Source: Clostridium sp. cel8 (lineage in GTDB: Bacteria > Bacillota > Clostridia > Clostridiales > Clostridiaceae). Taken from it: a stretch of 64,000 nucleotides of DNA. The stretch's first letter is position 1. Every line of letters starts with the position of its first letter. This document shows positions 53,840 through 63,773 of this stretch, piece by piece. The translations under genes were made by a program, and so were the position numbers. The stretch spans positions 124,001 to 188,000 of the forward strand of contig NZ_JACGAG010000002.1 in NCBI RefSeq assembly GCF_014050525.1, given 5' to 3'. The notes beneath the pieces are model-generated. The model did no database searches, was not told the DNA's origin, and saw only the letters and a program-made list of their open reading frames with translations.

Positions 53840-54975
53840 TAAGCATTATCCTCCTCTTCCAAAAATTGAGTACTAAGCACTGTTATAAGACTACTTCTTG
53901 TAATAAGTCCTGAAAGTTTACCATTATCATCTAAAACAGGTACATATCCTACTTTATTATCATTTATCTGTTGAAGTACATCTACTATACTGTCCTCTTC
54001 AGATACAGTGAATATATCTGTTTCCATTATATCTTTCAATTTTAAAGCTTTATTCATATTTTTTCTTATATCTTTGAGTGTTACTATTCCTTTAAGTCTT
54101 TCTCCCTTGTCTACTATCATAAGACTATCTACTTTGTTATTTCTCATTATTTCAAGCGCCTGTACTATATTCCTATCTGCATTGGCCATTACAGTATTTG
54201 ATATCATTATATCCTTTGCTTTTATAAAATCAGGTTTATTCCATATTCTATTTTTTCCTATAAATTCTTCAACAAATCCATGAGCTGGATTTTTTAATAT
54301 TTCTTCAGGAGTATCAAACTGAAGTATATTTCCATCTTTCATTATACATATTCTATCTCCAAGCTTTATTGCCTCATCCATATCATGAGTTACAAAAACT
54401 ATTGTCTTTTTTAGTTCCTGTTGAAGGCTAAATAATTCATCTTGAAGCTGACTCTTACTTATAGGATCTAGTGCACTAAATGGCTCATCCATTAGTACTA
54501 TCTCTGAATTCATAGCAAATGCCCTTGCTACTCCTATTCTCTGCTGCTGTCCGCCACTTAATTCAGATGGATATCTATCCATATACTCTTCTGGATTCAT
54601 TCCTACCATATTTAAAAGTTCTACTACTCTATTTTTTATTTTTTCTTCTGACCATTTTTGAAGACGTGGAATAAGTCCTATATTTTCAGCTATGGTCATA
54701 TGTGGAAAAAGACCTGTCTGTTGAATTACATATCCAATATTTCTTCTAAGTTTTATAGTATCTTCGTTTTTTATATTTTTTCCATTTACAAAAATATCCC
54801 CAGATGTTGGTTTTATAAGTTTATTTATCATTTTTAATGTAGTTGTTTTCCCACACCCACTAGGTCCTATTAATACTGCTAATTCACCTTTTTGAATTTT
54901 CAAATTTATATTATTGAGCACTGTCTTGTTTTTAAATGACTTATTTACATTACTAAACTCTATCATATCCATCAT
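53839..54975 (-). CDS. osmoprotectant ABC transporter ATP-binding protein with CBS pair (OpuCA-like)
   Basis: About 378 residues from ATG 54975 (TGGAGGAAA upstream). ATPase: Walker A GPSGCGKTTTLKMI, signature ELSGGQQQRIGVARAFAMNS, Walker B IVLMDEPFSALDPISK, TVVFVTHD-type switch. Two CBS domains at 255-375 (MVANADRNIVQALEIMRNNKVDSLMIVD region and DIFTVSEEDSIVDVLQQI), which in OpuA-type systems gate transport by ionic strength or c-di-AMP. Confidence 0.95.
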   Translation of the reverse strand: MMDMIEFSNVNKSFKNKTVLNNINLKIQKGELAVLIGPSGCGKTTTLKMINKLIKPTSGDIFVNGKNIKNEDTIKLRRNIGYVIQQTGLFPHMTIAENIGLIPRLQKWSEEKIKNRVVELLNMVGMNPEEYMDRYPSELSGGQQQRIGVARAFAMNSEIVLMDEPFSALDPISKSQLQDELFSLQQELKKTIVFVTHDMDEAIKLGDRICIMKDGNILQFDTPEEILKNPAHGFVEEFIGKNRIWNKPDFIKAKDIMISNTVMANADRNIVQALEIMRNNKVDSLMIVDKGERLKGIVTLKDIRKNMNKALKLKDIMETDIFTVSEEDSIVDVLQQINDNKVGYVPVLDDNGKLSGLITRSSLITVLSTQFLEEEDNA

Positions 54976-54993
54976 AAATTTTCCTCCATTCAT

Positions 54994-55363
54994 TGAATTA
55001 AATATGCCTCATAGATTTATTTCTTTAGATATTTGATAATTATAGAAAAGGTATCCGCATGCAAGATCAGAATAATATGATAATAGTATTAATTAATACT
55101 TAGTGAAATTTTCTAATAATTATTTACATTAGATTATTTAGCCTAATATTATGTTAACATAGAAATATATAATTAATCAAATAGCATATTCCATTAAATT
55201 GAATAATTGTAATTTTATATATTAATAATAGGAATCTCGTTAATTAAATAACAATTACCTTTATTCCCATTTATATTAACTAGTACAGCCTATTTTTAAT
55301 GGCAACAATATCACAATAAAATTTACATATAATTTACATTATATTCATATAAAATTAACATAT
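54994..55363. other. gap upstream of the osmoprotectant operon
   Basis: No gene. A minus-strand TATAAT (55044-55039) with a weak -35 TCTTGC 16 bp away could serve the operon. Otherwise AT-rich sequence without clear structure. Confidence 0.4.
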
Positions 55364-56896
55364 TTATTTATCCATTATATCCATAGTAAAATAGAATTTA
55401 ACTCCAACTTCAGTATTCTTTACTCCATAATCGTAATTATGAAGAGTTAAAATATTTTTTACTATAGCAAGACCAAGTCCAGTCCCACCTAATTTCCTGC
55501 TTCTAGACTTATCTACTTTATAAAAATTAGTCCATACTTTATCAATTTCATTTTCAGGTATATGGCTACCTGTATTTTCTACAGACACAATTACATAATC
55601 ATCTTTCTTTTCTGTAGAAAAAAATATTTTTCCACCTGAAGCTGTATACCTAATAGCATTTGTTAAAAAATTAGTAATAACCTGTTCGATCATATCCCAA
55701 TCAGCATATACAGGAATTTTCTTTAATATATTGGATTCAAAAGTAATATCTTTATTTTCCATAATAACTGAAAACTCATTTACAACTGAATTTATGAGTT
55801 CATCTATATAAAATTTCTCTCTATTCAATTTGAAATTTCCAGACTCTAAATGTGATAAATTTAGCATATCATTTACAAGGTTATTCATTTTTTTACTCTC
55901 ATCTATAATTATATCTATATAATAATCTTTTTTTTCAGATTCAAATATTCCATCTTTAAGTCCTTCTGCATATCCACCTATTAAACTTATAGGTGTCTTT
56001 AATTCGTGTGAAACTGCATTTATAAAGTCCTTTCTTAATCTTTCTAACTTTTGCTCTTTCTCTATATCATATTCCAACTTTTTATTTGCTTCTTTTAAGG
56101 ACGTAAGAGCCTTATTTAAATTACAAGATAAAAAATTTAGAGTATTTGATAAATTTCCAATTTCATCTTCACTTTTTATATCGCATTTTTCAGAAAAGTC
56201 CAAAGATGCTATTTTTTTTGCTATACTATTCATTTTAACAAGAGGCTTTGAAACCATCTTTGTATATATGAGAGATAATAGTATTATAATCACAATTGCT
56301 GCTATGTAAAAATACACATAGAACTGTTTAATAACAGATGATGCTTCCCTTACAGGTTGAAGAGAAATTAATGCAAATATTATTTCACCTTTTTTACTAT
56401 CAGGAACGGCACTTACTATACTCTTTATACCATCTATCCTAATATCTGTAACAAAAGTTACTGACTCATTTTGATTAATCATTTCATTAAGTATATTAGA
56501 GTTAATACTCAACTGCAATATTATATCATTTATAATCTTTATTCTCGCCTCATCATAACCTCTATTATTTTGATTTGTTATAAATTTTATTGTTCCATGT
56601 TTATCTACTATCACAATTTTAGAGTTATTATTCTCTTCAAATTGCTTCATAAGTTCAATTACATCATAACCATTTTCTAGTTTATTATACTTTTGTTTGA
56701 ATTTTTCTACTTTATTTTGCAAAGAGCTTTTCTTTTGAGCTATATAAAACTTTCCAAAAAAAACAGACTGAAAAATAAGTGTACTACTTATAAACACTGT
56801 AAATACAAGTGCTGTTATAATAAATAGTTTCCACGTTATATTTTTTTTTATTCTTAAAGCCAATTTATTTTCTAATAAAATATTTTTAAATTTCAT
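55364..56896 (-). CDS. sensor histidine kinase
   Basis: 510 residues: TM1 (24-48), extracytoplasmic sensor (50-190), TM2 (193-213), HAMP (214-265), HisKA with His297 in AVSHELKTPISLIGG, HATPase with N box NFLTNAIRYT and G boxes GGTGLGLAIVKNIL. Overlaps the response regulator gene by 4 nt. Ligand unknown. Confidence 0.96.
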   Translation of the reverse strand: MKFKNILLENKLALRIKKNITWKLFIITALVFTVFISSTLIFQSVFFGKFYIAQKKSSLQNKVEKFKQKYNKLENGYDVIELMKQFEENNNSKIVIVDKHGTIKFITNQNNRGYDEARIKIINDIILQLSINSNILNEMINQNESVTFVTDIRIDGIKSIVSAVPDSKKGEIIFALISLQPVREASSVIKQFYVYFYIAAIVIIILLSLIYTKMVSKPLVKMNSIAKKIASLDFSEKCDIKSEDEIGNLSNTLNFLSCNLNKALTSLKEANKKLEYDIEKEQKLERLRKDFINAVSHELKTPISLIGGYAEGLKDGIFESEKKDYYIDIIIDESKKMNNLVNDMLNLSHLESGNFKLNREKFYIDELINSVVNEFSVIMENKDITFESNILKKIPVYADWDMIEQVITNFLTNAIRYTASGGKIFFSTEKKDDYVIVSVENTGSHIPENEIDKVWTNFYKVDKSRSRKLGGTGLGLAIVKNILTLHNYDYGVKNTEVGVKFYFTMDIMDK

Positions 56897-57582
56897 TTCA
56901 TGTTATCTCCTACAGTAAATTTATACCCCACACCTCTAACTGTAGTTATAAGATATGCCTTATTTCCTAACTTTTCTCTAAGCCTTTTTATATGGGTATC
57001 TACTGTCCTTAAATCTCCATAATAATCTATTCCCCATACAGCATCCAATATTTTTTCTCTTGTCAAAACTATATTTTTATTTTTAATTGCATAACATAAA
57101 AGTTCAAACTCCTTTGGTGAAAGATATATTTCTTTTCCATCTACCTTAACCTCATGTGCTTCTTCATTTACATAAAGTCCACAGTAATTATTATCACCTT
57201 TTTCATAATCAATATTTGAATATGTTCTTTTAAGAAGAGCTTTTACTCTAGCTACAAGTATCTTCGGACTTACAGGCTTAGTTACATAGCTATCTGTTCC
57301 AAGCCGAAATCCCAAAAGCTGATCTTCATCTTCGGATCTTGCAGTAAGCATTATTATAGGTACATTTGAAATTTTTCTAAGTTCTCTACATACTGTCCAT
57401 CCATCCATAACAGGCATCATTATATCAAGCACAACAAGATCTACTTTATTTTTATTAAATTTATCTAGTGCTTCTTTTCCATTTCCAGCTGAAATCACTT
57501 GAAAACCATCTTTTTTCAAATAGGCCTCCATTAAAAATCTCATTCTTTCTTCATCATCTGCAATTAAAATAGTTTTTCTCAT
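56893..57582 (-). CDS. OmpR-family response regulator
   Basis: 229 residues: receiver with phospho-Asp53 (VVLDIMMPVMDGW) and Lys in VTKPVSP; winged helix LSPKEFELLCYAIKNKNIVLTREKILDAVWG and VDTHIKRLREKLG. Partner of the kinase just downstream. Confidence 0.97.
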   Translation of the reverse strand: MRKTILIADDEERMRFLMEAYLKKDGFQVISAGNGKEALDKFNKNKVDLVVLDIMMPVMDGWTVCRELRKISNVPIIMLTARSEDEDQLLGFRLGTDSYVTKPVSPKILVARVKALLKRTYSNIDYEKGDNNYCGLYVNEEAHEVKVDGKEIYLSPKEFELLCYAIKNKNIVLTREKILDAVWGIDYYGDLRTVDTHIKRLREKLGNKAYLITTVRGVGYKFTVGDNMK

Positions 57583-57702
57583 ATATGTATATCTCCTTTA
57601 AAACATCTATAAACTCATACAAAAATACCACGTAAACATATGTACTTACGCGGTTTTAGCTTAAAATTTCATCTTAAAAGATGAATCTTTCAATAGATAC
57701 AT

Positions 57703-58263
57703 TTAATATTCAAAAGTACGAACATTTTCAGAAATATATATTTTTAACTTTTTATTTTCCATAACATTTTTATAAGAACACAAAAATTCGTTTAAATCTA
57801 AATCTTTAATATCTATTTTACCAGAACTCTTAAGTAAAATCTTATCATCGTTTATGTATATATCCACATTATTTATACTGTATTTAGTAACTAATACACT
57901 ATTAATTTTATCTTTATATTTTTCTTGAAAACTCAATGTTTTCCTCATAGTTTCATAATCAGTGTTTTGTTTCATAAGTGGCATGTCAAATCCCATACTT
58001 TTCATCTGTTTTTCAATATCGTCCATATCTATGCCATATCTTTTCATAAGTTCCTTTTGTATATTAAACATCTTTTCTTGTGATATATTATTTTTTTCCA
58101 TATATTCTTGAAGATTTTTAGAAAAATCAGCCATAGTAAGTTGTCCTTGAGCCATGTCGTAACAGAGCCCATATATATAATCTTCAATTTTTTCTACATC
58201 TTTTTCCCTGGCTTTATTTTTTAATTTATCAAAACTTACAATTTTATCTTCATTATCACTCAT
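57703..58263 (-). CDS. DUF3867 family protein
   Basis: 186 residues, soluble; starts VSFDKLKNKAREKDVEKIEDYIYGLCYDMAQGQLTMADF, a pattern I associate with the clostridial DUF3867 family, and ends in a beta-rich segment. AGGATTT upstream; single gene. Function unknown. Confidence 0.7.
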   Translation of the reverse strand: MSDNEDKIVSFDKLKNKAREKDVEKIEDYIYGLCYDMAQGQLTMADFSKNLQEYMEKNNISQEKMFNIQKELMKRYGIDMDDIEKQMKSMGFDMPLMKQNTDYETMRKTLSFQEKYKDKINSVLVTKYSINNVDIYINDDKILLKSSGKIDIKDLDLNEFLCSYKNVMENKKLKIYISENVRTFEY

Positions 58264-58462
58264 AGAAATCCTCCCAAAATACTATGTTAAAGTTGATGGT
58301 ATTTTTTAATTAAAAACAAATATTCCTTTTATTTATTTTATCAAACTTATATAAAATATTCTATATAGTTAAATTAATTATTTATTATAGACTCAATACA
58401 TTTTATATTATAACATATTGTAAATGAGGAAAATTAAAAATCTAAATCCATTGTACACAAAA

Positions 58463-58497
58463 TAAGCTGATTCCCATTTAGATACAGGAATCAACTT
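58463..58497 (-). terminator. terminator of cooS
   Basis: AAG(C)TGATTCC / GGAATCA(A)CTT hairpin with one mismatch, about 15 nt after the stop. Confidence 0.7.
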
Positions 58498-58511
58498 ATA
58501 AACTTTTTGCA

Positions 58512-60431
58512 TTATTTTAATCCAAGCTTTTTTCTCTTTTTATTTATATGCTCTTCAATATTATTTGCAACTTGAACAGGATCATCTCCTAATGCTATTT
58601 TACCTCCAGTTACGTCTTCAGCTTTTTTAGTAAGGAGATCTACAAGCTGGGGTGCACCAGTCATAAATGGCGTAGGTGAAAGGTGAGTATATGATCCATA
58701 GGCAAGTGCAAATATTCCATCTATAGTAGCCTTTTGTTCCATCCATTCTGGTGCTGTAATAGCTATTGGTAAATCAGGTATATCTACATTCATATGATCT
58801 GCAAGTGCAGTAACAAGCATTGATATTCTTCCTGTATCAGTACAAGTACCAAAACTTAAAACTGGAGGAATTCCAAGCATACTGCAAACTTCTTTTAAAC
58901 CGCTTCCTGCTATTTTTTCTCCTGCCTCAAGTGTGCATAATCCAGCAACTTCAAGTGCATGATTTCCACAGCCTCCACTTACAACAAGTATATCTCTCTT
59001 TATAAGTTCTTTTGTAAGATTTATTGTAACCCAATCCTGTGGACCATTTCTCAATGTAGAGCAATTTGCAAGTGCTACAATTCCTTTAATCTTTCCTGAA
59101 GCTATTACATCTACAAGTGGGTCAAGCTTATTTCCTAGAGCACCTAAAACTGCCTCAGTTGAAAAACCTGTTACCGCCTTTTGAATTTTTTGAGGAACCA
59201 TAGGTATTATATTTCTCTTATTTCTCTTTTTAAAGTTCTCAATTCCAAGTTCAATCAATTTATCTGCCATCTCATCTACCTTTGAAGGATCATAAGGTAT
59301 TTTATACTCTAGTCCTGGCATATCTATAATAGTACTTACACCTACAAGAGTTACTTGATACTTTTCAGCATACATATCGATTGCAGGTGGTGAACAGTTT
59401 TCTTCCATTGCAAATACATCTACAGTTCCAGTAGCAAGAAGTGGTTCTATTGTAAGCCAATTTCCCATATGTCCTACAAATACATCGTCCATTTCAAAAC
59501 GCTGCAATAATTCTTGCCCTGTTTCAATGGATCCAACTATTCTAAGACCTCTGGCGCCTACAGCTTTGGCTCTCTTTTGAACTTCATCTGTCCTTGCCTT
59601 TAAAAGCGTTGCAACTCCTGCCCAAGGTTGGTGTCCATTGAATACTATATTCACATAATCAGGATCCATAATTCCAAGGTCCATATTCACCTCATGAGGT
59701 TTAGGAGTACCAAATAATATATCCTGAACCATTTCAAGACCTATTTGAGAATTGTATATAGTGGCAATTCCAAGTCTTAATGCCTTCATTGCAAGAGAAA
59801 CATGACTTCCATCTACATTTGTAAGACAACTGGCTATGGAATTTTGTTCCTCATGTACTGTACCTGCAGGATATATATTAAGTTTTTTCCACACTTCTTT
59901 TCTCTTTTTTGGAGCAAATGCTTCAACCATAATATTTTTGTGTTCTTCTCCAATCTCTTGTTGATCTTCAAGAAGTATTGCAAGTTCTACTGCCATATCA
60001 TTTATGCCTTGATTTGTATCTATTCCTACCTTCTCACACATCCATTTGAGCTTATCTGTATCTGTAATCTTAAATGGAGTTTTGCCCTCAGCTGTAGCTT
60101 TCAATGTTCTAAATGCCTCATAGGCATGGTGGCTATATGTACCTGCACCCATTATATTTTTCATAAGAAAATTTCTCATTGCCATAGCATCTGGAGATAT
60201 TCCACAGGTTCCTTTATCTTGACCGGTTTTTTCGCTTATTCTACATGGACCATTTGAACAAAGTTGACAACTTAGTCCTTGAAGACAAAATTTACACCTT
60301 ATTTTCTCTTGCTGGACATATCTGTCAAATACATTTGACATTCCATCTTTTCTTATTCTCTTAAGCATTTCTTCTACAGAATCATGATAACTATCTTTAT
60401 GTTCTAAATTTGGCGTTATGCCATTATTCAT
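58512..60431 (-). CDS. cooS: anaerobic Ni carbon-monoxide dehydrogenase catalytic subunit (CooS-type, variant)
   Basis: 639 residues, the family length. Fe-S ligands: Cys46 and Cys49 (D-cluster, short CX2C), Cys55/58/63/76 (B-cluster). C-cluster region: His267 (NGHQP), Cys346 (ENCSPP), Cys457 (NCST), Cys488 (GGCGN), Cys530 (GTCTD), and Lys567. By my alignment the GICCTGNE segment reads GSIETGQE, so the Cys that binds the pendant Fe is Glu303, and the first proton-relay His is Tyr99. No accessory cooC/cooF or acs genes adjoin. A terminator follows. Confidence 0.92.
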   Translation of the reverse strand: MNNGITPNLEHKDSYHDSVEEMLKRIRKDGMSNVFDRYVQQEKIRCKFCLQGLSCQLCSNGPCRISEKTGQDKGTCGISPDAMAMRNFLMKNIMGAGTYSHHAYEAFRTLKATAEGKTPFKITDTDKLKWMCEKVGIDTNQGINDMAVELAILLEDQQEIGEEHKNIMVEAFAPKKRKEVWKKLNIYPAGTVHEEQNSIASCLTNVDGSHVSLAMKALRLGIATIYNSQIGLEMVQDILFGTPKPHEVNMDLGIMDPDYVNIVFNGHQPWAGVATLLKARTDEVQKRAKAVGARGLRIVGSIETGQELLQRFEMDDVFVGHMGNWLTIEPLLATGTVDVFAMEENCSPPAIDMYAEKYQVTLVGVSTIIDMPGLEYKIPYDPSKVDEMADKLIELGIENFKKRNKRNIIPMVPQKIQKAVTGFSTEAVLGALGNKLDPLVDVIASGKIKGIVALANCSTLRNGPQDWVTINLTKELIKRDILVVSGGCGNHALEVAGLCTLEAGEKIAGSGLKEVCSMLGIPPVLSFGTCTDTGRISMLVTALADHMNVDIPDLPIAITAPEWMEQKATIDGIFALAYGSYTHLSPTPFMTGAPQLVDLLTKKAEDVTGGKIALGDDPVQVANNIEEHINKKRKKLGLK

Positions 60432-60535
60432 ACCATTTCACTCCTTAATTCTATTTATATTGTTAGGTTTTCCTTCAATTAAATTAATTATGTATGTTTA
60501 TTCTAACCATTTGAAAAATTTTATAATAGGTAATA

Positions 60536-60566
60536 AATAAGAGCCAGGATATCCCCAGCTCTTATT
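60536..60566 (-). terminator. terminator of the 69-aa gene
   Basis: Perfect 9-bp stem AATAAGAGC / GCTCTTATT directly after the stop codon. Confidence 0.82.
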
Positions 60567-60567
60567 A

Positions 60568-60777
60568 TTAATCTTGTTTGTCTATTCTATAAATCAAGTC
60601 TTCAATATAATTTAACTTGATTCTTTGCTTTATATCATCAAATATATCATCAACATCCCATATATTATCCTTAATACCCAACCTATATTTTAAAAATATA
60701 TTCTGTCTTATTTTATTAGACTCATCTTCTAAATACTTCTTTAGTTCTTCAATATCTTTTATCATAGTAATCATCAC
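60568..60777 (-). CDS. small hypothetical protein, up to 69 aa
   Basis: Charged, helical (IKDIEELKKYLEDESNKIRQNIFLKYRLG), with AAGGGTG upstream and its own terminator. Start could be M1, M2 or M5. Not recognised; no membrane segment. Confidence 0.55.
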   Translation of the reverse strand: MMITMIKDIEELKKYLEDESNKIRQNIFLKYRLGIKDNIWDVDDIFDDIKQRIKLNYIEDLIYRIDKQD

Positions 60778-60896
60778 CCTTCTTGATATATTACTATTTT
60801 ATAGTATAGCACTATTAATATATTCAGCCTTTCTAATATTTGTGTTAAAAAAGTATTTAAAATTAGCCTAATAATCTACTAAGTCTTTAATAATTT

Positions 60897-61349
60897 TTAT
60901 ATAAATAACACATTGTTATTTACTATGTATAACATAGATTTTGATGAATGATTTGGAATTACTATGGATTTAATATTTATTCCTCCAATTGTAATTGTTT
61001 CTCCATCTTTAATCTCCTTACAAACTAATTTTTCTTTAGTTTCTAATCTTGATAAAAGCTTTTTAGATTTCTTAGGAACTATATCAGTAGAAAAATACAC
61101 TGTTGCATTTTTAAATACTTTAATTCCTCCAACATGTCTAAAATTAGGACATGTTAAAAATATACCTGAAATTGATTCAGGGTCAATATCTATCTTCTTT
61201 AATTCCCTATTTACTATTAAAGGAAAAAAGCCAGTGTTAAAGCATATAGTTGTATTATTATATGAATATATAAAAAAATTTGAAATTAATGTTTTTACCA
61301 CATATATATTTCCAGTTATTTTACGTGTTTTACTCAATCTAAATATCAT
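60897..61349 (-). CDS. truncated, degenerate metallo-beta-lactamase-fold protein
   Basis: 150 residues from ATG 61349 (AGGGG upstream). MBL-fold strands are plain: ITGNIYVVKTLISNFFIYSYNNTTICFNTGF, then IFLTCPNFRHVGGIKVF where the zinc motif HxHxDH should be (here C-P-N-F-R-H), later IPNHSSKSMLYIVNNNVLFI. It stops exactly before the GD motif that normally follows VLF. Most metal ligands are absent, so it is either a pseudoenzyme or a decaying gene. Confidence 0.65.
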   Translation of the reverse strand: MIFRLSKTRKITGNIYVVKTLISNFFIYSYNNTTICFNTGFFPLIVNRELKKIDIDPESISGIFLTCPNFRHVGGIKVFKNATVYFSTDIVPKKSKKLLSRLETKEKLVCKEIKDGETITIGGINIKSIVIPNHSSKSMLYIVNNNVLFI

Positions 61350-61439
61350 AACTATACCCCTAAACATTTATTTAATAAGATTGAAATCACATTTCTATTA
61401 TATAATTTCCACAATTTCACGAAATTATACATAAAAATA

Positions 61440-61479
61440 AACTAGCTGTTTATGATATTTTAATCATAATCAACTAGTT
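61440..61479 (-). terminator. terminator of the chemoreceptor gene
   Basis: AACTAGCTGTTTATGAT / ATCATAATCAACTAGTT, nearly perfect stem, 30 nt after the stop. Confidence 0.8.
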
Positions 61480-61510
61480 GTATAAATTAATATATTTGCA
61501 ATTTTATTTA

Positions 61511-63688
61511 TCATACTACTTTAAATGCAGAAACCATGTTTTGAAGATCGTCAGAAGAATACTCTAAATTATCAGTTATACCCTTTAACCTTACTGTTTC
61601 CTCCAATATATTTTCAAGCAGCTCTATTGATTCTTCGCTACTACTCTGTCCTTTTGCCGTTCTCTTATCTATTTCAGCTGCTGATTCATTTATGCTGACA
61701 ACCATATTTTCTACATTCTGACTTTCCTTATTTGTTATCTTAAATATATTGTCCATATTTTCATTAACATCTTTAATATTACTCATTATGCATTTGAATG
61801 AATTTATATTTTCTTTTACATTACCAACTGAATTATTAACTTTTGAATCTATATCTTTAATTTCATAAACAGTGCCTTCAATACCTTTCTGAATATTTGA
61901 AACTAAATCTCCAATAGATTTAGTAGCTTCTTCTGTCTTAATTGACAATTTTGATATTTCTTCTGCAACTACCCCAAAACCTTTACCATATTCTCCTGCT
62001 CTAGCCGCTTCTATTGTAGCATTTAATGCCAAAAGTTGAGTTTGCTTACTAATATCACTTATAGTTGTAACTGCCTTGGTTATTGAATTGGAATGTTCTT
62101 TAAGTACTGTTATCCTATCCAATGTTGTCTTCATTGTCTTTTGGAGATCACTTATTGAGGCAAGCACACTATTTGAAGAATCATTGGCTTTTATGGCATT
62201 ATCACTTGTATCTGAAACCTTATCTGTAACTTGATTTATAAGTGCTCTCATCTCTTGTATAGATGCAGATAAATTATTAAAATGCTCTTTTGTATCTTGA
62301 AACATATCATTTTGATTTTTCGAAACATCTACTAAAGTATCTACAGTTTTAGCCACTTTTTTCATGCTTTCCTTTATTTCATTTGTTAACTGTGAAACAA
62401 TCTTAATTGAACTCTTTGATGTTTTCGATGATATATTCACTCTTTTTATCATTGCCATTTGATTATTTATAAATTTATTGAACCATCTTGATAGTTCACC
62501 TATTTCATCATAAGAAGACTTATCTACCCTCTTTGTCAAATCACCTTCACCTTCAGCTAAGATATGAAGTATATCTACAGTTCTGTTTAGAGGACTTGCA
62601 ATTAATTTCTTTGATATGATATAACCAACAAGAGTCATTAAAATCCACGATATTACCGAAGTTATAAATCCAATATTACTCTTAAATGAGTATATTAGGT
62701 TATTCATTATAATTATAATAGCTGATATAATTGATATTATAAATGATAACTTTAAATTTATGCTTTTGAAATTATAAATTTCTGATATATCTCCTTCACA
62801 CATCATACCCCATGTTTCATTACTATATGGAGGAGTTATAAGTACACCTTTTCCACCAACCATAATATGTCTATAATCGGGATAACCAGGCCAGCAGTCA
62901 AGGTTACTTCCATTTTTTATTGTATTTTTCACTCCTTGGTGCAAGTCACCTGTCTTTGGATCGATAAATCTTATTTCAAATTCTGTATGTTTTTTAATTT
63001 TTACAGTTCCCCACTTTGAAGTCCTAATTCCGTCCTTTAAATTATCTCCTTTAGTAAAAGTACTATCTTCGAATCTGCTTCTTGAAATAGCCGTTCCAGG
63101 AAGTATATTCCTATAAGTTTTAACCATAAAAAGATAGTTGTCCCCAGAGTCCTTGTACACATGGGTATCTTCATCTTGGATCACATTGCTCATATCATCA
63201 TTAAGCACACGTCCAAATAATATTCTTCTATCTCCATTGAAATTTCTATAGGGAATAGAAAACATAAGTGTAACTTCATCTGCAAATTTTTTCTTTGAGA
63301 GATCAATATCCAAAGTTTTCATATCCTCATAAGGTCCATACATTAATTTTTTATTTTCCTTTCCACTTTTATATCCTGGCAAATGCTTCATATCTAGTCC
63401 CATATGTTTTTCACAAGTTGAAACTATTACTTTTCCCTCATCATCTAAAACAAAAAATTCACAGAAATCTTCATACTCTTTTAGTCTAATTTTCAATTCT
63501 TCTTGAAGTTTTTCCCTTTCTTTTTCAAAACTTTCCAAAACATTTGCCATATTCTCAAGCTGTTTCCACTTATCTTTAAACCAATTCTCTAAAGATTTCT
63601 TTCTTCCTCTAGATATACCCTCAAATACTTTTTCAGATTGATTTTCAATTTTTCTGTTTAACATATGCATGAGTTTTAGTCCTATCAT
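61511..63688 (-). CDS. methyl-accepting chemotaxis protein with N-terminal sensor before the membrane helices
   Basis: 725 residues. No N-terminal helix; a long helix (30-72) leads into a Cache/PAS-like sensor (about 75-305), then two adjacent helices (313-335, 338-359), HAMP (360-412) and a signalling domain with the tip region [40 protein letters not shown]. With both helices after the sensor, the sensor should be cytoplasmic unless the N-terminus is exported otherwise. AGGGGG precedes ATG 63688. Confidence 0.9.
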   Translation of the reverse strand: MIGLKLMHMLNRKIENQSEKVFEGISRGRKKSLENWFKDKWKQLENMANVLESFEKEREKLQEELKIRLKEYEDFCEFFVLDDEGKVIVSTCEKHMGLDMKHLPGYKSGKENKKLMYGPYEDMKTLDIDLSKKKFADEVTLMFSIPYRNFNGDRRILFGRVLNDDMSNVIQDEDTHVYKDSGDNYLFMVKTYRNILPGTAISRSRFEDSTFTKGDNLKDGIRTSKWGTVKIKKHTEFEIRFIDPKTGDLHQGVKNTIKNGSNLDCWPGYPDYRHIMVGGKGVLITPPYSNETWGMMCEGDISEIYNFKSINLKLSFIISIISAIIIIMNNLIYSFKSNIGFITSVISWILMTLVGYIISKKLIASPLNRTVDILHILAEGEGDLTKRVDKSSYDEIGELSRWFNKFINNQMAMIKRVNISSKTSKSSIKIVSQLTNEIKESMKKVAKTVDTLVDVSKNQNDMFQDTKEHFNNLSASIQEMRALINQVTDKVSDTSDNAIKANDSSNSVLASISDLQKTMKTTLDRITVLKEHSNSITKAVTTISDISKQTQLLALNATIEAARAGEYGKGFGVVAEEISKLSIKTEEATKSIGDLVSNIQKGIEGTVYEIKDIDSKVNNSVGNVKENINSFKCIMSNIKDVNENMDNIFKITNKESQNVENMVVSINESAAEIDKRTAKGQSSSEESIELLENILEETVRLKGITDNLEYSSDDLQNMVSAFKVV

Positions 63689-63773
63689 AAATTGTTAGCC
63701 CCCTATAATCAATCATAATTTTTTATTATAATTATAGCACAAATGATAATATTTACTATATTTTTTTATTAAT

